Notes: a model not told the origin generated them from the letters alone. Positions 1 through 9,823 are shown, counted from the first letter of the stretch. The stretch: 64,000 bases of DNA from Neisseria dentiae (GCF_024580525.1 NZ_JANIKQ010000003.1:103299-167298), one strand, 5' to 3'. A program made the numbers and translations.

Positions 1-1
1 A

Positions 2-1357
2 CGCATCCACCCGAAAATGGCCAAAGGGCGTTTTGCCAATTTGCGCCTGTTGATGATTCTGGCCACCCAGTTCGTGTTTTATGTAGTGCCGTGGTTCAAC
101 TGGAGCGGCCGCCAAGCCGTTTTGTTTGACATACCCGAGCGCCATTTCTATATTTTCGGCCTTTCGCTTGGCATGGGCGATTTGATTTATCTGGCCCTGT
201 TGCTGATTATTTCGGCCTTCGGCCTGTTTTGGTGGACCACCATCGCCGGCCGCTTGTGGTGCGGTTATGCCTGCCCGCAAACGGTTTACACCGAAATCAT
301 GCTGTGGATAGACCACCTTGTTGAGGGCGACCGCAACAAACGCTTGAAGCTCGACAAAGAGCCGTGGAGCTTCCGCAAAATCCGCATCAAAACCACCAAA
401 TACCTGCTGATTTTCGCCGTGTGCGCCTGGACGGGCATCACCTTCGCCGGCTGGTTCACACCGATACGCGGGCTGGTTCCCGCCGTGTTCACCCTCACCG
501 CAAGCGGCGGCGCGCTGTTTGCCGCCGCGTTCTACGGCTTTATGACTTGGCTGTTTGCCCATCAAATGCGCGAACAAGTGTGCCTGCACATGTGCCCCTA
601 CGCCCGCTTCCAAAGCGCGATGTTCGATAAAGACACGCTGATTATCTCTTACGACGCCGAACGCGGCGAACCGCGCGGCGCCCGCAAGAAAACCGCCAGC
701 AAAGAAGAAACCAACCTCGGCGACTGCATCAACTGCACCATGTGCGTGCAGGTGTGCCCCGTGGGCATCGACATCCGCGACGGCCTGCAATACCAATGTA
801 TAGGCTGCGCCGCCTGCATCGACGCCTGCGACGAAATCATGGATAAAATGAACTACCCGCGCGGCCTGATACGCTACACCACCGAAAGCGTGCTCGCACA
901 CGAATATGCCGACAAAGACATCAAAAAACGCCTGCTGCGCCCGCGCGTTATCGGCTACGGCGCCGTATTGTCCGCCGCCGTGATTGCCATGATTGCCGGC
1001 ATATCCACCCGCGAAACCCTGAGCGTGGACATCATCAAAGACCGCGGCGTGATGGTGCGCGAAAACAACCAAGGCTGGCTTGAAAATGCCTACAACCTGC
1101 GCATCATCAACGACAGCGAAAACGAACAGGTGTTAACCGCCAAAGTGAGCGGCTTCGATGAAATCTCCCTCACCGGCCTGCCTTCAGACGGCATCAAAGT
1201 GCCGCCGAAAGAAACCATCACCGTGCCCGTTCAGGTTTCGACCATACCCGAATACGCCGACAAAGGCAGCCACCCCATCGTGTTTGAGTTCACCTACCGT
1301 GAAAACAACGGCGACACCCACACCCTCACAGAAAAAGCATCGTTTATCGGAGAATAA
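2..1357 (+). CDS. ccoG: Cytochrome c oxidase accessory protein CcoG (FixG/RdxA), 5'-truncated by window edge
   Basis: Membrane iron-sulfur protein needed for assembly (copper handling) of the cbb3-type cytochrome oxidase. The frame is open to the first base of the window, and the residues before the first ATG (position 17) match the family's conserved pre-TM region, so the true start lies upstream. Seen: about five hydrophobic segments, a WCGYACPQ motif, two ferredoxin-type clusters (CINCTMCVQVCP near 727-762 and CIGCAACIDACD just after) and a C-terminal immunoglobulin-like FixG_C domain. It is followed 5 bp later by fixH, the usual partner. The ccoNOP genes would be expected to the left, outside the window. 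Confidence 0.95.
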   Translation, partial: RIHPKMAKGRFANLRLLMILATQFVFYVVPWFNWSGRQAVLFDIPERHFYIFGLSLGMGDLIYLALLLIISAFGLFWWTTIAGRLWCGYACPQTVYTEIMLWIDHLVEGDRNKRLKLDKEPWSFRKIRIKTTKYLLIFAVCAWTGITFAGWFTPIRGLVPAVFTLTASGGALFAAAFYGFMTWLFAHQMREQVCLHMCPYARFQSAMFDKDTLIISYDAERGEPRGARKKTASKEETNLGDCINCTMCVQVCPVGIDIRDGLQYQCIGCAACIDACDEIMDKMNYPRGLIRYTTESVLAHEYADKDIKKRLLRPRVIGYGAVLSAAVIAMIAGISTRETLSVDIIKDRGVMVRENNQGWLENAYNLRIINDSENEQVLTAKVSGFDEISLTGLPSDGIKVPPKETITVPVQVSTIPEYADKGSHPIVFEFTYRENNGDTHTLTEKASFIGE

Positions 1358-1362
1358 CCAAA

Positions 1363-1920
1363 GTGCCCCAACAACCGCAGAAATCAAAAGTTTGGTATAA
1401 AGAACCTTGGCCGTGGCTCCTGATGGCCGGCCCGGTGATTGTGGTGTTCGCCGCCATCTACACCTTTTATCTGGCCAAAAGCAATTCGGCCGACTTGGTA
1501 AGCGACGACTACTACAAAGACGGCAAACACATCGACCTGCAACTGCACCGCGACGAAGAAGCCTTCAAACGCAATATTCACGCGCAAGTGCTGATTAATC
1601 CCGATAAAAACGCCGCCAAAGTATTGGTAAGCGGCAACTTCAACCCGCAGGAGCCGCTCAACCTGGTGCTGATGCATCCGGCCAAAAAAGCCGATGACCA
1701 AACCGTGAAACTGCAACCGGCCCAGGGCGGCGTGCTCTCGGGCGACAAAGCAGAATACAACGCCGTTTTCAAACCCCTTCCCGCCACCCACCACTGGTAT
1801 GTACGCGTGGAAGACGCCGGCGGCAAATGGCGCGTGGAAGACAAATGGCTGGTGAGCCAAGGCAACGCCGTCAACCTGAAACCGATGGAAAAACTGCTTT
1901 CCGCTTCGGCCGCACAATAA
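1363..1920 (+). CDS. fixH: FixH family protein (cbb3 oxidase maturation)
   Basis: FixH-type protein of 185 residues, with one N-terminal membrane anchor (about residues 16-35, after the basic stretch KSKVWYKEPWPW) and an extracytoplasmic beta-rich domain. The family acts with FixG/CcoG and the copper ATPase FixI in cbb3 oxidase assembly. The start is a GTG 5 bp after the ccoG stop, so the two genes are probably one operon with coupled translation. A DUS-pair hairpin follows at 1971-2007. The family match rests on length, topology and position next to ccoG. Confidence 0.82.
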   Translation: MPQQPQKSKVWYKEPWPWLLMAGPVIVVFAAIYTFYLAKSNSADLVSDDYYKDGKHIDLQLHRDEEAFKRNIHAQVLINPDKNAAKVLVSGNFNPQEPLNLVLMHPAKKADDQTVKLQPAQGGVLSGDKAEYNAVFKPLPATHHWYVRVEDAGGKWRVEDKWLVSQGNAVNLKPMEKLLSASAAQ

Positions 1921-1970
1921 ACCCGAAACAGCCGCTCCGACCCGCATCAAAACAAATTCGTCCGCACCCA

Positions 1971-2007
1971 AAAGGCCGTCTGAAAAATATTTTTCAGGCG
2001 GCCTTTC
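1971..2007 (+). terminator. DUS-pair hairpin terminator after ccoG-fixH
   Basis: Inverted AGGCCGTCTGAA copies (one arm has one mismatch, CAGGCGGCC) form a hairpin followed by pyrimidine-rich sequence, about 50 bp after the fixH stop. Confidence 0.7.
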
Positions 2008-2133
2008 TACTCATTATGCATTTACAGTTTTATGCCATTCATTTAACAAAGATAATGCTATTTTTACAGATTATTCACAATCAAGATTAACTTTGATAAA
2101 ATCACTACCGCTTGGCAAATAAATTATGCCGCT

Positions 2134-2182
2134 TAGGCCGTCTGAAAATAAACAACCGCCAGCATTTTTCAGACGGCCTTAA
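2134..2182. repeat. Inverted DUS pair upstream of the FAD oxidoreductase gene
   Basis: Two AGGCCGTCTGAAA copies in opposite orientation with a ~20-nt loop. They lie 40 bp before the downstream start codon, so this pair could attenuate read-through from the left or sit in the 5' leader. The rest of the 1921-2224 gap is AT-rich with no ORF of interest. Confidence 0.75.
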
Positions 2183-2224
2183 CCGTTCTTTCTGCAACAC
2201 CGGCCATACCAATCAGGACTTTTT

Positions 2225-4093
2225 ATGAAACGCAAAATTTCCCGCCGCGTCTTTCTCGGCGGATCCGCTGCCGTTACCTCCACGCTGATGCTCGGCGGCT
2301 GTGAAAAAATCTACCGCATTTTTTCTCCCGAATCCGCATCCACCGCAAGCCGCGCCGTCAATGCCGCCTACTATCCGCCCGCCCTGCTCGGCCTGCGCGG
2401 CGACTCCGAAGGCGTGCAAACTGCCGCCCACAGCGTGGCGCTGCAAGGGAAAACCTACACCCTGCCCGGCAAAGCCGACGAACAATACGATTTGGTTGTG
2501 GTCGGCGCCGGCCTTAGCGGACTGACTGCCGCCTATCTTTACCAAAAGCAACGCCCCGAAGCCAAAATCCTGTTAATCGACAACCACGACGATTTCGGCG
2601 GCCACGCCCAGCGCAACGAATTCACCGTTGACGGCCGCCTGCTGATTTCCTATGCAGGCAGCGAATCCATCGACTCGCCCAAATCCGAATATTCCGAAGA
2701 ATCACTCGCGCTGCTGAAAGATTTGGGCATCGACTACACCAAATTCGAAACTTATTTCCACCAAGATTTATACGAAAAAACCCGCCAACTGAAAGAAGGC
2801 GTATTTTTCGGCAAAGCCGCTTTCGGCAAAGATGCCGTTGTGGCCGGCCTGCCCGAAGCCGGTGAAGAAAGCGCCGCGGAAATCATCGCAAAATTTCCGC
2901 TCACCGATGCCGACAAAGCCGCGCTCACCAAGCTCTACACCGATCCGGCCGATTATTTCAAGGGCAAAAACAAACGCCAGCGCACCGAAACCGCCGAAGA
3001 AACCAGCTATTACGATTTTCTGAAAAACTACGCCAAACTACCCGAAGGCGCGCTCAAATACCTGAAAAACCTCAGCTCGGAATACTGGGGCCATGCGATT
3101 AACGCCATTTCCGTGCAGGAAGCCTTAGACGACGGCTATCCCGGCGTGCAGAATCTGGGCTTGGAAGAAGACAGCCACGAAGAAGAGCCGTATATCTACC
3201 ACTTTCCCGACGGCAACGCCTCGATTGCCCGTATGCTCGTGCGCAAAATGATTCCCGCCGTTGCTGCCGGCAACACCATGGAAGACATCGTTTTGGCCAA
3301 ATTCGACTACAGCAAGCTCGATGCGCCCGAAAACAAAGTGCGCCTGCGCCTGAACAGCACCGCCCTGCGGCTGGAAAACAACAACGACGGCGTGGCCGTG
3401 GCCTATATGCCCCACGGCGGCGAAAGCCTCAAACAGGTTCAGGCCAAACAGGCTATTTTCGCCGGACACAGCGCACTGGCCGCCCGCGTGATTCCGCAAA
3501 TGCCCGAAGCACAGAAAACCGCCGCCAAAACCAACGTGAAAGTGCCGATGATTTACGGCAAAGCGGCCGTAAAAAACTCGCAGGCATTCCAAAAACTCGG
3601 CGTGCACTCGCTCTACGCACCCGATGCGCCCTACTGTTTGATCAAGCTCGATGACCCCGTGAGCATGGGCGGCTACCAATTCCCGCAAACCGCCGACGAA
3701 CCCATGATTATCCACATGGTTAAAATCGCAACCGATTTTGCAGGCAAAACCGCCCGTGAAATGTATAAAGCCGGCCGCCGCCATCTGGCTGCCCAAAACT
3801 ACGAAGCACTCGAAAAAGAAATGCTCGACCAATTGCGCAGCATTTATGCCGTGGCAGGCGAAAAGCTCGACGACGTGCTGGTTGCCGTTACCCTCAACCG
3901 CTGGGCGCACGGTTACAGCTACGAGCAAACCGGCCTCTACGATTCGGACAGCAGCGCCGAGAAGGCCACCGAAACCATGCAGAAACGCGTGGGCAACATC
4001 TTCATCGCCGGCTCCGACGCCGCATGGATGCCCTATGTGCACGGCGCTGTCGACCAAGCATACCGCGCCGTTGGCGAAGCATTGAAAGGTTAA
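2225..4093 (+). CDS. Tat-exported FAD-dependent oxidoreductase, spermidine dehydrogenase/amine oxidase-like
   Basis: 622-residue flavoprotein, probably oxidising a polyamine or other amine in the cell envelope. Residues 6-13 (SRRVFLGG) form a twin-arginine signal, followed by a hydrophobic stretch and an LGGC lipobox, so a Tat-exported lipoprotein is likely. A Rossmann dinucleotide site (VVVGAGLSGL, near residue 92) is followed by the ILLIDNHDDFGGHAQRNEF-type segment that I associate with the spermidine dehydrogenase group. A C-terminal FAD site (IFIAGSDAAWMPYVHGAVDQ) closes the domain. The gene stands alone between DUS hairpins. Substrate is inferred from family memory only; other NAD(P)/FAD oxidoreductases share the same signatures. 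Confidence 0.72.
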   Translation: MKRKISRRVFLGGSAAVTSTLMLGGCEKIYRIFSPESASTASRAVNAAYYPPALLGLRGDSEGVQTAAHSVALQGKTYTLPGKADEQYDLVVVGAGLSGLTAAYLYQKQRPEAKILLIDNHDDFGGHAQRNEFTVDGRLLISYAGSESIDSPKSEYSEESLALLKDLGIDYTKFETYFHQDLYEKTRQLKEGVFFGKAAFGKDAVVAGLPEAGEESAAEIIAKFPLTDADKAALTKLYTDPADYFKGKNKRQRTETAEETSYYDFLKNYAKLPEGALKYLKNLSSEYWGHAINAISVQEALDDGYPGVQNLGLEEDSHEEEPYIYHFPDGNASIARMLVRKMIPAVAAGNTMEDIVLAKFDYSKLDAPENKVRLRLNSTALRLENNNDGVAVAYMPHGGESLKQVQAKQAIFAGHSALAARVIPQMPEAQKTAAKTNVKVPMIYGKAAVKNSQAFQKLGVHSLYAPDAPYCLIKLDDPVSMGGYQFPQTADEPMIIHMVKIATDFAGKTAREMYKAGRRHLAAQNYEALEKEMLDQLRSIYAVAGEKLDDVLVAVTLNRWAHGYSYEQTGLYDSDSSAEKATETMQKRVGNIFIAGSDAAWMPYVHGAVDQAYRAVGEALKG

Positions 4094-4099
4094 CGCGTT

Positions 4100-4206
4100 T
4101 ATAGCGAAAAAACTTTATGTCTGCCACGGCGTTGCTACGCCTTACCGTACTATTTGTACTGTTTGCGGCTTGCCGCTTTGTGGCAAAAATAAGTTTTTCC
4201 GCTATA
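4100..4206. repeat. Correia-like miniature element (CREE-type), copy 1
   Basis: 107-bp element bounded by ~26-bp imperfect terminal inverted repeats: TATAGCGAAAAAACTT on the left, and the reverse complement of the right end reads TATAGCGGAAAAACTT. The interior carries the ACAGTACAAATAGTACGG-type core (here on the reverse strand) that is a hallmark of Correia repeats in Neisseria. It begins 7 bp after the upstream stop codon. Known Correia elements can carry IHF sites, promoters or RNase III sites; none is demonstrated here. Confidence 0.8.
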
Positions 4207-4208
4207 AC

Positions 4209-4238
4209 AAAGGCCGTCTGAACTTTCAGACGGCCTTT
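4209..4238. terminator. DUS-pair hairpin
   Basis: AAAGGCCGTCTGAA and its inverse separated by 2-4 nt, a tight stem directly after the Correia-like element; likely terminator for the upstream FAD oxidoreductase gene. Confidence 0.7.
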
Positions 4239-4337
4239 ATCTTTATCCGCTCCCGCTGCCGTTAAAAACCGGATAAAGCAAACTATACAAACGGTGCACT
4301 ACACGCGGCAACATGATAACATTGCGCTTTCGAACAA

Positions 4338-4378
4338 CAGGCCGTCTGAAAGCCGCAAAACCTTTTTCAGACGGCCTA
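4338..4378. terminator. DUS-pair hairpin upstream of maeB
   Basis: Second inverted DUS pair in the same gap, ending 22 bp before the maeB ATG; it may be part of the maeB leader rather than a terminator. Confidence 0.55.
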
Positions 4379-4400
4379 TCAAGCCCAGTCAGGATACATT

Positions 4401-6680
4401 ATGGATGAACTAATCAAAGAAGCCGCCCTTCATTTCCACGAATTTCCCACACCCGGCAAAATCCAAGTCGCCCCCACCAAACCGCTGGCCACCCAATACG
4501 ACCTGTCGTTGGCCTATTCCCCGGGCGTAGCCGCACCCTGTATGGAAATCTACAACGACCCGCTCGCATCCTACAAATACACCGCCCGCGGCAACCTCGT
4601 GGCCGTTATCTCCAACGGCACCGCCGTTTTGGGCTTGGGCAACATCGGCGCGCTGGCGGGTAAACCCGTGATGGAAGGCAAAGGCGTATTGTTTAAAAAA
4701 TTCGCCGGCATCGACGTGTTCGACATCGAAGTCAACGAAACCGACCCCGACAAACTGGTTGAAATCATCGCTTCGCTCGAGCCTACTTTCGGCGGCATCA
4801 ACCTCGAAGACATCAAAGCCCCCGAGTGCTTCTATATTGAGAAAAAACTGCGCGAACGCTGCAATATCCCCGTGTTCCACGACGACCAACACGGCACCGC
4901 CATCATCACCGCCGCCGCCGTGTTGAACGCCCTGCGCGTTACCGGCAAGAAAATCGACGAAGTTTCTCTGGTGTGCTCCGGCGCCGGCGCCGCCGCGATT
5001 GCCTGCCTCGACTTGCTGGTGGCGCTCGGCATGAAGCGTGAAAACATCACCGTGTGCGACTCAAAAGGCGTGATTTTCGCCACCCGCGAAGACCGCGAAC
5101 GCATGGACGAAAGCAAACTGCGCTATGCCGTTAAAGACAACGGTCAGCGCGTGCTCGGCGATGCCGTTCCCGGAAAAGACATCTTCCTCGGCCTCTCCGG
5201 CCCCAACGTTTTGAGCACCGATATGCTCAAAACCATGAACGAACACCCCATCGTGTTCGCCCTGGCCAACCCCACCCCCGAAATCTGGCCGCCCGAAGCC
5301 AAGGAAGCCCGCCCTGATGTCATTATCGGCACCGGTCGCTCCGACTTCCCCAACCAAGTCAACAATGTATTGTGCTTCCCCTTCATCTTCCGCGGCGCGC
5401 TTGATGTGGGTGCCACCACCATCAACGAAGAAATGAAGCTCGCCTGCGTGCGCGCGATTGCCGATTTGGCCATGGCCGAATCCAGCGCCGAAGTGGCCGG
5501 CGCCTACGGCGACGCCGACCTGACTTTCGGCCCCGAATACCTGATTCCCAAACCCTTCGATCCGCGCCTGATTGCCAAAATCGCCCCCGCCGTGGCGCAG
5601 GCTGCCATGGATTCGGGCGTAGCCACCCGCCCGATTACCGATATGGAAGCCTATATCGAAAAACTCACCCAGTTCGTGTATAAAACCAGCCTGTTTATGC
5701 GCCCCGTGTTTAACCAGGCACGCAAACAGATCAAACGCATCGTGCTCACCGAAGGCGAAGACGAGCGCATTTTGCACGCCGCCCAGCAGGTTGTGTCGCA
5801 AAAACTGGCTTTTCCGATTTTGGTCGGCCACCGCCAAACCATCGAAGAGCGCATTCAGGCACAAGGTTTGACGATTCAGCCGGGTAAAGATTTCGAGCTT
5901 ATCGACATCATAGACAACCCGCATTTCGAAGAAAGCTGGAAAGAATACTACCAACTGCGCAAACGCCAAGGCGTTACCGAAGAAATGGCACGCCGCCGCG
6001 TGCGCGCCAACAGCACCCTCATCGGCGCGCTGATGGTGCGCCTGGGCCATGCCGACGGTATGCTGTGCGGCACCATGGGCCGCTTCTACGACCACTTCGG
6101 CATTTTTGAAGAAGTTATCGGCTACAACAACCCCGAAAAACACGCCTTTGCCATGAACGCGCTGATTTCCAACAAAGGCAACTTCTTCATCGCCGACACC
6201 TACATCAACGAAGACCCCGACGCGGAACAACTGGCCAAAGGCACGCTGATGTGCGCCAACGAAATGAAACGCTTCGGCATCAAACCCAAAGCCGCGCTGG
6301 TTTCCAACTCAAACTACGGCTCCCGCCGCGACAAAGACGCCGTTAAAATGCAGCGCGCGCTCGAGCTTATCCGCCAGGCAGACCCCGAACTGGAAATCGA
6401 CGGCGAAATGCAGGCCGATGTGGCGATGGACGAAGAAATGCGCAAGAGCATCTTCCCCGAAACCACGCTCACCGGCTCGGCTAACCTGTTGGTGATGCCC
6501 AACGTGGAGGCAGCCAACATCAGCTACAACCTGCTGCGCGTTAACGCCACCAACGGCATCACCGTCGGCCCGATTCTGATGGGCATGAACAAACCGGTGA
6601 ATATCGTTACGCCGATTTCCACCGTGCGCCGCATCGTCAACATGATTGCGCTGACTGCGGTAGATGCCCAACGCCAGTAA
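4401..6680 (+). CDS. maeB: NADP-dependent malic enzyme with C-terminal phosphotransacetylase-like domain
   Basis: Oxidative decarboxylation of malate to pyruvate with NADP+ reduction. At 759 residues it has the two-part MaeB architecture: malic enzyme domain (about 1-425; [19 protein letters not shown] and the nucleotide site [14 protein letters not shown] are visible), then a phosphate acetyltransferase-like domain (about 430-759; [14 protein letters not shown] at its start). In MaeB proteins the latter binds acetyl-CoA and regulates rather than catalyses. ATG 4401 sits after AGGATACATT. Transcribed alone; it ends in a perfect DUS hairpin shared with the convergent permease gene. Confidence 0.96.
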   Translation: MDELIKEAALHFHEFPTPGKIQVAPTKPLATQYDLSLAYSPGVAAPCMEIYNDPLASYKYTARGNLVAVISNGTAVLGLGNIGALAGKPVMEGKGVLFKKFAGIDVFDIEVNETDPDKLVEIIASLEPTFGGINLEDIKAPECFYIEKKLRERCNIPVFHDDQHGTAIITAAAVLNALRVTGKKIDEVSLVCSGAGAAAIACLDLLVALGMKRENITVCDSKGVIFATREDRERMDESKLRYAVKDNGQRVLGDAVPGKDIFLGLSGPNVLSTDMLKTMNEHPIVFALANPTPEIWPPEAKEARPDVIIGTGRSDFPNQVNNVLCFPFIFRGALDVGATTINEEMKLACVRAIADLAMAESSAEVAGAYGDADLTFGPEYLIPKPFDPRLIAKIAPAVAQAAMDSGVATRPITDMEAYIEKLTQFVYKTSLFMRPVFNQARKQIKRIVLTEGEDERILHAAQQVVSQKLAFPILVGHRQTIEERIQAQGLTIQPGKDFELIDIIDNPHFEESWKEYYQLRKRQGVTEEMARRRVRANSTLIGALMVRLGHADGMLCGTMGRFYDHFGIFEEVIGYNNPEKHAFAMNALISNKGNFFIADTYINEDPDAEQLAKGTLMCANEMKRFGIKPKAALVSNSNYGSRRDKDAVKMQRALELIRQADPELEIDGEMQADVAMDEEMRKSIFPETTLTGSANLLVMPNVEAANISYNLLRVNATNGITVGPILMGMNKPVNIVTPISTVRRIVNMIALTAVDAQRQ

Positions 6681-6691
6681 GCCGCTGCCGA

Positions 6692-6740
6692 TATAAACGG
6701 GGCCGTCTGAAAAATATTTTCAGACGGCCCCGTTTATATA
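6692..6740. terminator. Bidirectional DUS-pair terminator between maeB and the NCS1 permease
   Basis: A near-perfect palindrome of ~47 bp (TATAAACGGGGCCGTC and its complement around an AAATATTT centre) lies between two convergent genes. Confidence 0.85.
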
Positions 6741-6742
6741 TT

Positions 6743-8206
6743 TTATTCAGATATGTTTCTTATACTGAGATGATAATAAAGAATCCCGCCTACTATGGCG
6801 CTGATCACCAGCGAAAAAGGCGCCAAGCTGCCTATGGCACGCATTATCGGGTTGCCTTGCCCGAAATCGGCAAGCAGCACGATGCCTATGCTGAGACATG
6901 ACGCAGGAATCATGGATTTAACCGCTGCACGGTTATAGCCGTTTTGATACCAATAAATGCCTTTGGGCGAGTCGTCGAATAAATCATCAACTTGGATCAC
7001 CCGTTTCCTCAGCAGGTAATAATCCACCAAAATGATGCCGTACATCGGCCCGAGCGTACCGGCCAAAAGGTCGATGGTGTAGTGGATAACTTCGGGCGAG
7101 TTGTAGAGATTCCACGGTGTGATGATCACAGACAAAACGGCGGCAATCATTCCCCCGATACGCCAGCTGATGCGGCCGGGATAAAGGTTGGAAATATCAT
7201 TGGCGGCCGAAACGAAATTCGCCACAATATTGGTGCCCACCGTTGCAGTAACAAAAGTGAACGCCAGCAACAGCACAATGCCGATATTATCCATTTTGGC
7301 CACGATGCCCAGCGGGTCGATAATCATTTGGCCGAAAATAACAGGCGTTCCCGTTATGGTGATGATTACCGTGAGTGCAAAAGCAGTGAAGTTAACCGGC
7401 AGCCCCCATATATTACCGGTTCTCACATCTTTCATGCTGCGGCAGTAACGCGAAAAGTCGCCGAAATTCAAGGTCGGCCCGGCAAAATAATTTACAATCA
7501 GCGACATACCCACCAGCATCGCGCCGATGGTGCGCCAAAAGTCGAGCTTTTCGGAAGAAAGCGAAAAACTGATGTTCTCCCAACCCGCCTTATACACAAT
7601 CCACAGCATCAACAGAAACATCACGATGTAAACAGCAGGGCCGGAATAATCCAAAAACACCCGGATGGCTTCCATTTTCATTAAAAACAAAGCCGTTTGC
7701 GCCGTCCACATAATGAAAAAACTGAACCATCCCAAATAGGAAAGATTTAAAAACAAAGGTTCCTGCCACGCCGCCAAATGCGGGAAAAACTTAAGCAGAA
7801 TAATAGTTAAGGCAACCGATGCCAGGTAAGTCTGTATGCCGTACCAAACAATAGCGATAATACCGCGCAGCAGTGCCGGAATATTGGCACCGTAAACGCC
7901 GAACGACATCCGCGCAATCACGGGGTAAGGCACACCTGCCGACTGGCTCGGTTTGGCCAGCAAGTTGGCAAGCACCATAACGATGGAAATGCCGGCAACG
8001 AGCGTGATTAAAATCTGCCATGACGTCAAACCCAACGCGAACAGCGTGCCGGCGAAAATATAACCGCCTACGCTGTGCACATCCGACATCCAAAACGCAA
8101 AAATGTTATACCAGTTCCAATTTTGCTTGGCCGGCAGCAAATCATCGTTACACAACCTGGGGTTATCCGGCTTTATCGATTTCAGCTTCTTGATGTAGGC
8201 TGGCAT
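6743..8206 (-). CDS. NCS1-family nucleobase/allantoin cation symporter (PucI/AllP-like)
   Basis: 487-residue inner-membrane transporter with ~12 hydrophobic segments. The N-terminus (NDDLLPAKQNWNWYNIFAFW) and the segment GVPYPVIARMSFGVYGANI are characteristic of the NCS1 purine/cytosine/allantoin symporters. Given the allantoinase and ureidoglycine aminohydrolase genes on the same strand, allantoin is the most likely substrate; uracil or hydantoins are alternatives. The ribosome site AAGGAATT precedes ATG 8206. It is separated from the araC-type gene by a strong hairpin (8380-8431), so it probably has its own promoter in 8207-8379. Confidence 0.85.
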   Translation of the reverse strand: MPAYIKKLKSIKPDNPRLCNDDLLPAKQNWNWYNIFAFWMSDVHSVGGYIFAGTLFALGLTSWQILITLVAGISIVMVLANLLAKPSQSAGVPYPVIARMSFGVYGANIPALLRGIIAIVWYGIQTYLASVALTIILLKFFPHLAAWQEPLFLNLSYLGWFSFFIMWTAQTALFLMKMEAIRVFLDYSGPAVYIVMFLLMLWIVYKAGWENISFSLSSEKLDFWRTIGAMLVGMSLIVNYFAGPTLNFGDFSRYCRSMKDVRTGNIWGLPVNFTAFALTVIITITGTPVIFGQMIIDPLGIVAKMDNIGIVLLLAFTFVTATVGTNIVANFVSAANDISNLYPGRISWRIGGMIAAVLSVIITPWNLYNSPEVIHYTIDLLAGTLGPMYGIILVDYYLLRKRVIQVDDLFDDSPKGIYWYQNGYNRAAVKSMIPASCLSIGIVLLADFGQGNPIMRAIGSLAPFSLVISAIVGGILYYHLSIRNISE

Positions 8207-8379
8207 ACCAATTCCTTTTCAAAAGCGATACACAAATAAAACACGAACGGCATGGATAAAGCCACCGTTGCAGCTAAAATGCGCTTACCTGTACTATATA
8301 AAAGCGGGGCGGCTTACACCCTGTCAGCTTGCGACAACAACCTGTTAATCCGCGCCACCCCGTATGCCTTTCAATATCA

Positions 8380-8431
8380 AAACGGCAAGAGCGGGATTGT
8401 TTCCGGAAAAACAATCCCGCTCTTGCCGTTT
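8380..8431. terminator. Strong 23-bp-arm hairpin terminator after the AraC-type gene
   Basis: AAACGGCAAGAGCGGGATTG is repeated in perfect inversion around a CCGGA loop, with T-runs on both sides. It contains no DUS, unlike most terminators here. It lies 17 bp beyond the AraC-type stop. Confidence 0.85.
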
Positions 8432-8447
8432 GCAGCTTCAGTGGGCT

Positions 8448-9503
8448 TTATACGCTGATTAACAGGCTGTTTTCCCTATGTTTTACAGGCGAACAGCCAA
8501 ACCAGCGGTGGCAGGCACGGATAAAATTGCTCAAATCGGAAAAGCCCAATCTGAAGCCGATTTCGGTAATACTCAAATCACTGTGCATCAACAGGTCGTG
8601 AGCCATTTCATAGCGGGCCTTATCCAGCAAACCGTTAAACGAATGGCCTTCTTCCCGCAGCCGCCGTTGCAGCGTGCGTGGCGACAAATGGAGCAAGTCT
8701 GCCACCATGCACAACCTCGGCTCGCCGGTTTGCAGCTCTTCCCTGATCAGCATATCCACCCTGTCGGCAATATCCATATTGTTCAGGCGGTTGAGATAAC
8801 GGCCCACTACCGCCGCATTGATATCCATCAGCTGGCGGTTGGCGCCGGCATAAGGCTCGATGGTGTCTTCATAGGCAAATGAAATCGAATCTTTCTCACA
8901 CCCCAAATTCACGGGAACGCGGAAATAATCGTCGAGCCGGGCCGTACCGCCACTTACGCCCAAAGACAAAGTAACCGACAGCGGCCGCACCAAATGCTGC
9001 GACAAACTGCACGCCTGCCGGTAAATAAACGCCAACACCGCCAAGCGTGCCGAGTTCATCGGCTCTGCGCCTCCGTCGGAACGCAACACCAGCTTGGTTC
9101 CTTTCAGATCGGGCGGGTGGTCGAAACTGATGTTCATCGTGGTGGAAATAATCTTGCAATAGCGCACCATAATCATCATCAGATCAGACAGCGAACCGCA
9201 TGAAATCATGGCCAGCCCGAGACCTTGTAATGCCGGTGCTTGGATTTCTTTGCCTACGGTCAAACCGAACAAAGGATCTCCGGTGGCCTGAATCAACCCG
9301 TCCCACAGGCGGCGCACGCCTGCTACGGGATAACGCGCATCCGGTATATGTAGCAGCCTGGCATCCAATCCCGAGGCAATCAGCAAAGGAACGGGATCGA
9401 CACCGTAACCCCGCGCAGTCTGGCAAACAGACGATACCCAACTCACCAAAACGCTGTGTCCGGTAACTTTGGTGCACACCGTTTCACTTGCTTCAGCAGC
9501 CAT
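8448..9503 (-). CDS. AraC-family transcriptional regulator (arabinose-binding-domain type)
   Basis: 351-residue regulator with an N-terminal Arabinose_bd-like sensor (about 20-200) and a C-terminal AraC double helix-turn-helix (about 240-345; LHLSPRTLQRRLREEGHSF and ITEIGFRLGFSDLSNFIRA are the two HTH segments). This arrangement is that of the OruR/ArgR-like and GadX-like subgroup. It lies between the permease and the allantoin catabolic operon on the same strand, so it is probably their regulator, with allantoin or a downstream product as effector (inference). GGAGGGG precedes ATG 9503. The 374-bp leader (9504-9877) is AT-rich and contains AACATGCT/AGCATGTT as an inverted pair near 9605-9657. 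Confidence 0.85.
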   Translation of the reverse strand: MAAEASETVCTKVTGHSVLVSWVSSVCQTARGYGVDPVPLLIASGLDARLLHIPDARYPVAGVRRLWDGLIQATGDPLFGLTVGKEIQAPALQGLGLAMISCGSLSDLMMIMVRYCKIISTTMNISFDHPPDLKGTKLVLRSDGGAEPMNSARLAVLAFIYRQACSLSQHLVRPLSVTLSLGVSGGTARLDDYFRVPVNLGCEKDSISFAYEDTIEPYAGANRQLMDINAAVVGRYLNRLNNMDIADRVDMLIREELQTGEPRLCMVADLLHLSPRTLQRRLREEGHSFNGLLDKARYEMAHDLLMHSDLSITEIGFRLGFSDLSNFIRACHRWFGCSPVKHRENSLLISV

Positions 9504-9604
9504 AGCCCCTCCTTTTCGGGTTGCCGTACCAGCCTTCCAAACAAATGTAAATCCGATATTCCGTTTTAACCGATTATATGTGCAAACCCTTGCCGAATAT
9601 TCGA

Positions 9605-9657
9605 AACATGCTTAAAAATTAAAAAATATATATAAAAATTGGCAAATTAATAGCATG
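9605..9657. promoter_or_regulatory. AT-rich upstream region of the AraC-type gene with inverted AACATGCT/AGCATGTT
   Basis: A ~120-bp stretch with very low GC (e.g. AAAAATATATATAAAAATTGG) lies ~100 bp upstream of the regulator start and is bracketed by an 8-bp inverted repeat. Possible promoter/operator; nothing in it identifies the binding protein. Confidence 0.3.
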
Positions 9658-9792
9658 TTATGCCACCAATTCACAATAAATTACAAAATAATCCCAAAAG
9701 AAAAAATACCAAACAATATCTCCCGAGCAGGTTTAAAACCTTATGCCGCAACCTTTCAAAATTTATTTTGGTTGAAACCTTTGCAAGTCATT

Positions 9793-9823
9793 TAGGCCGT
9801 CTGAAAATATCTTCAGACGGCCT
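9793..9823. terminator. DUS-pair terminator after carbamate kinase gene
   Basis: TAGGCCGTCTGAAAAT and its inverse form a tight hairpin 55 bp past the carbamate kinase stop, closing the five-gene allantoin operon. Confidence 0.75.

Noticed and set aside
8252..8458. 68-codon ORF between the NCS1 permease and the AraC-type gene
   Set aside because: It runs through the strong terminator hairpin and has no ribosome site or family likeness.
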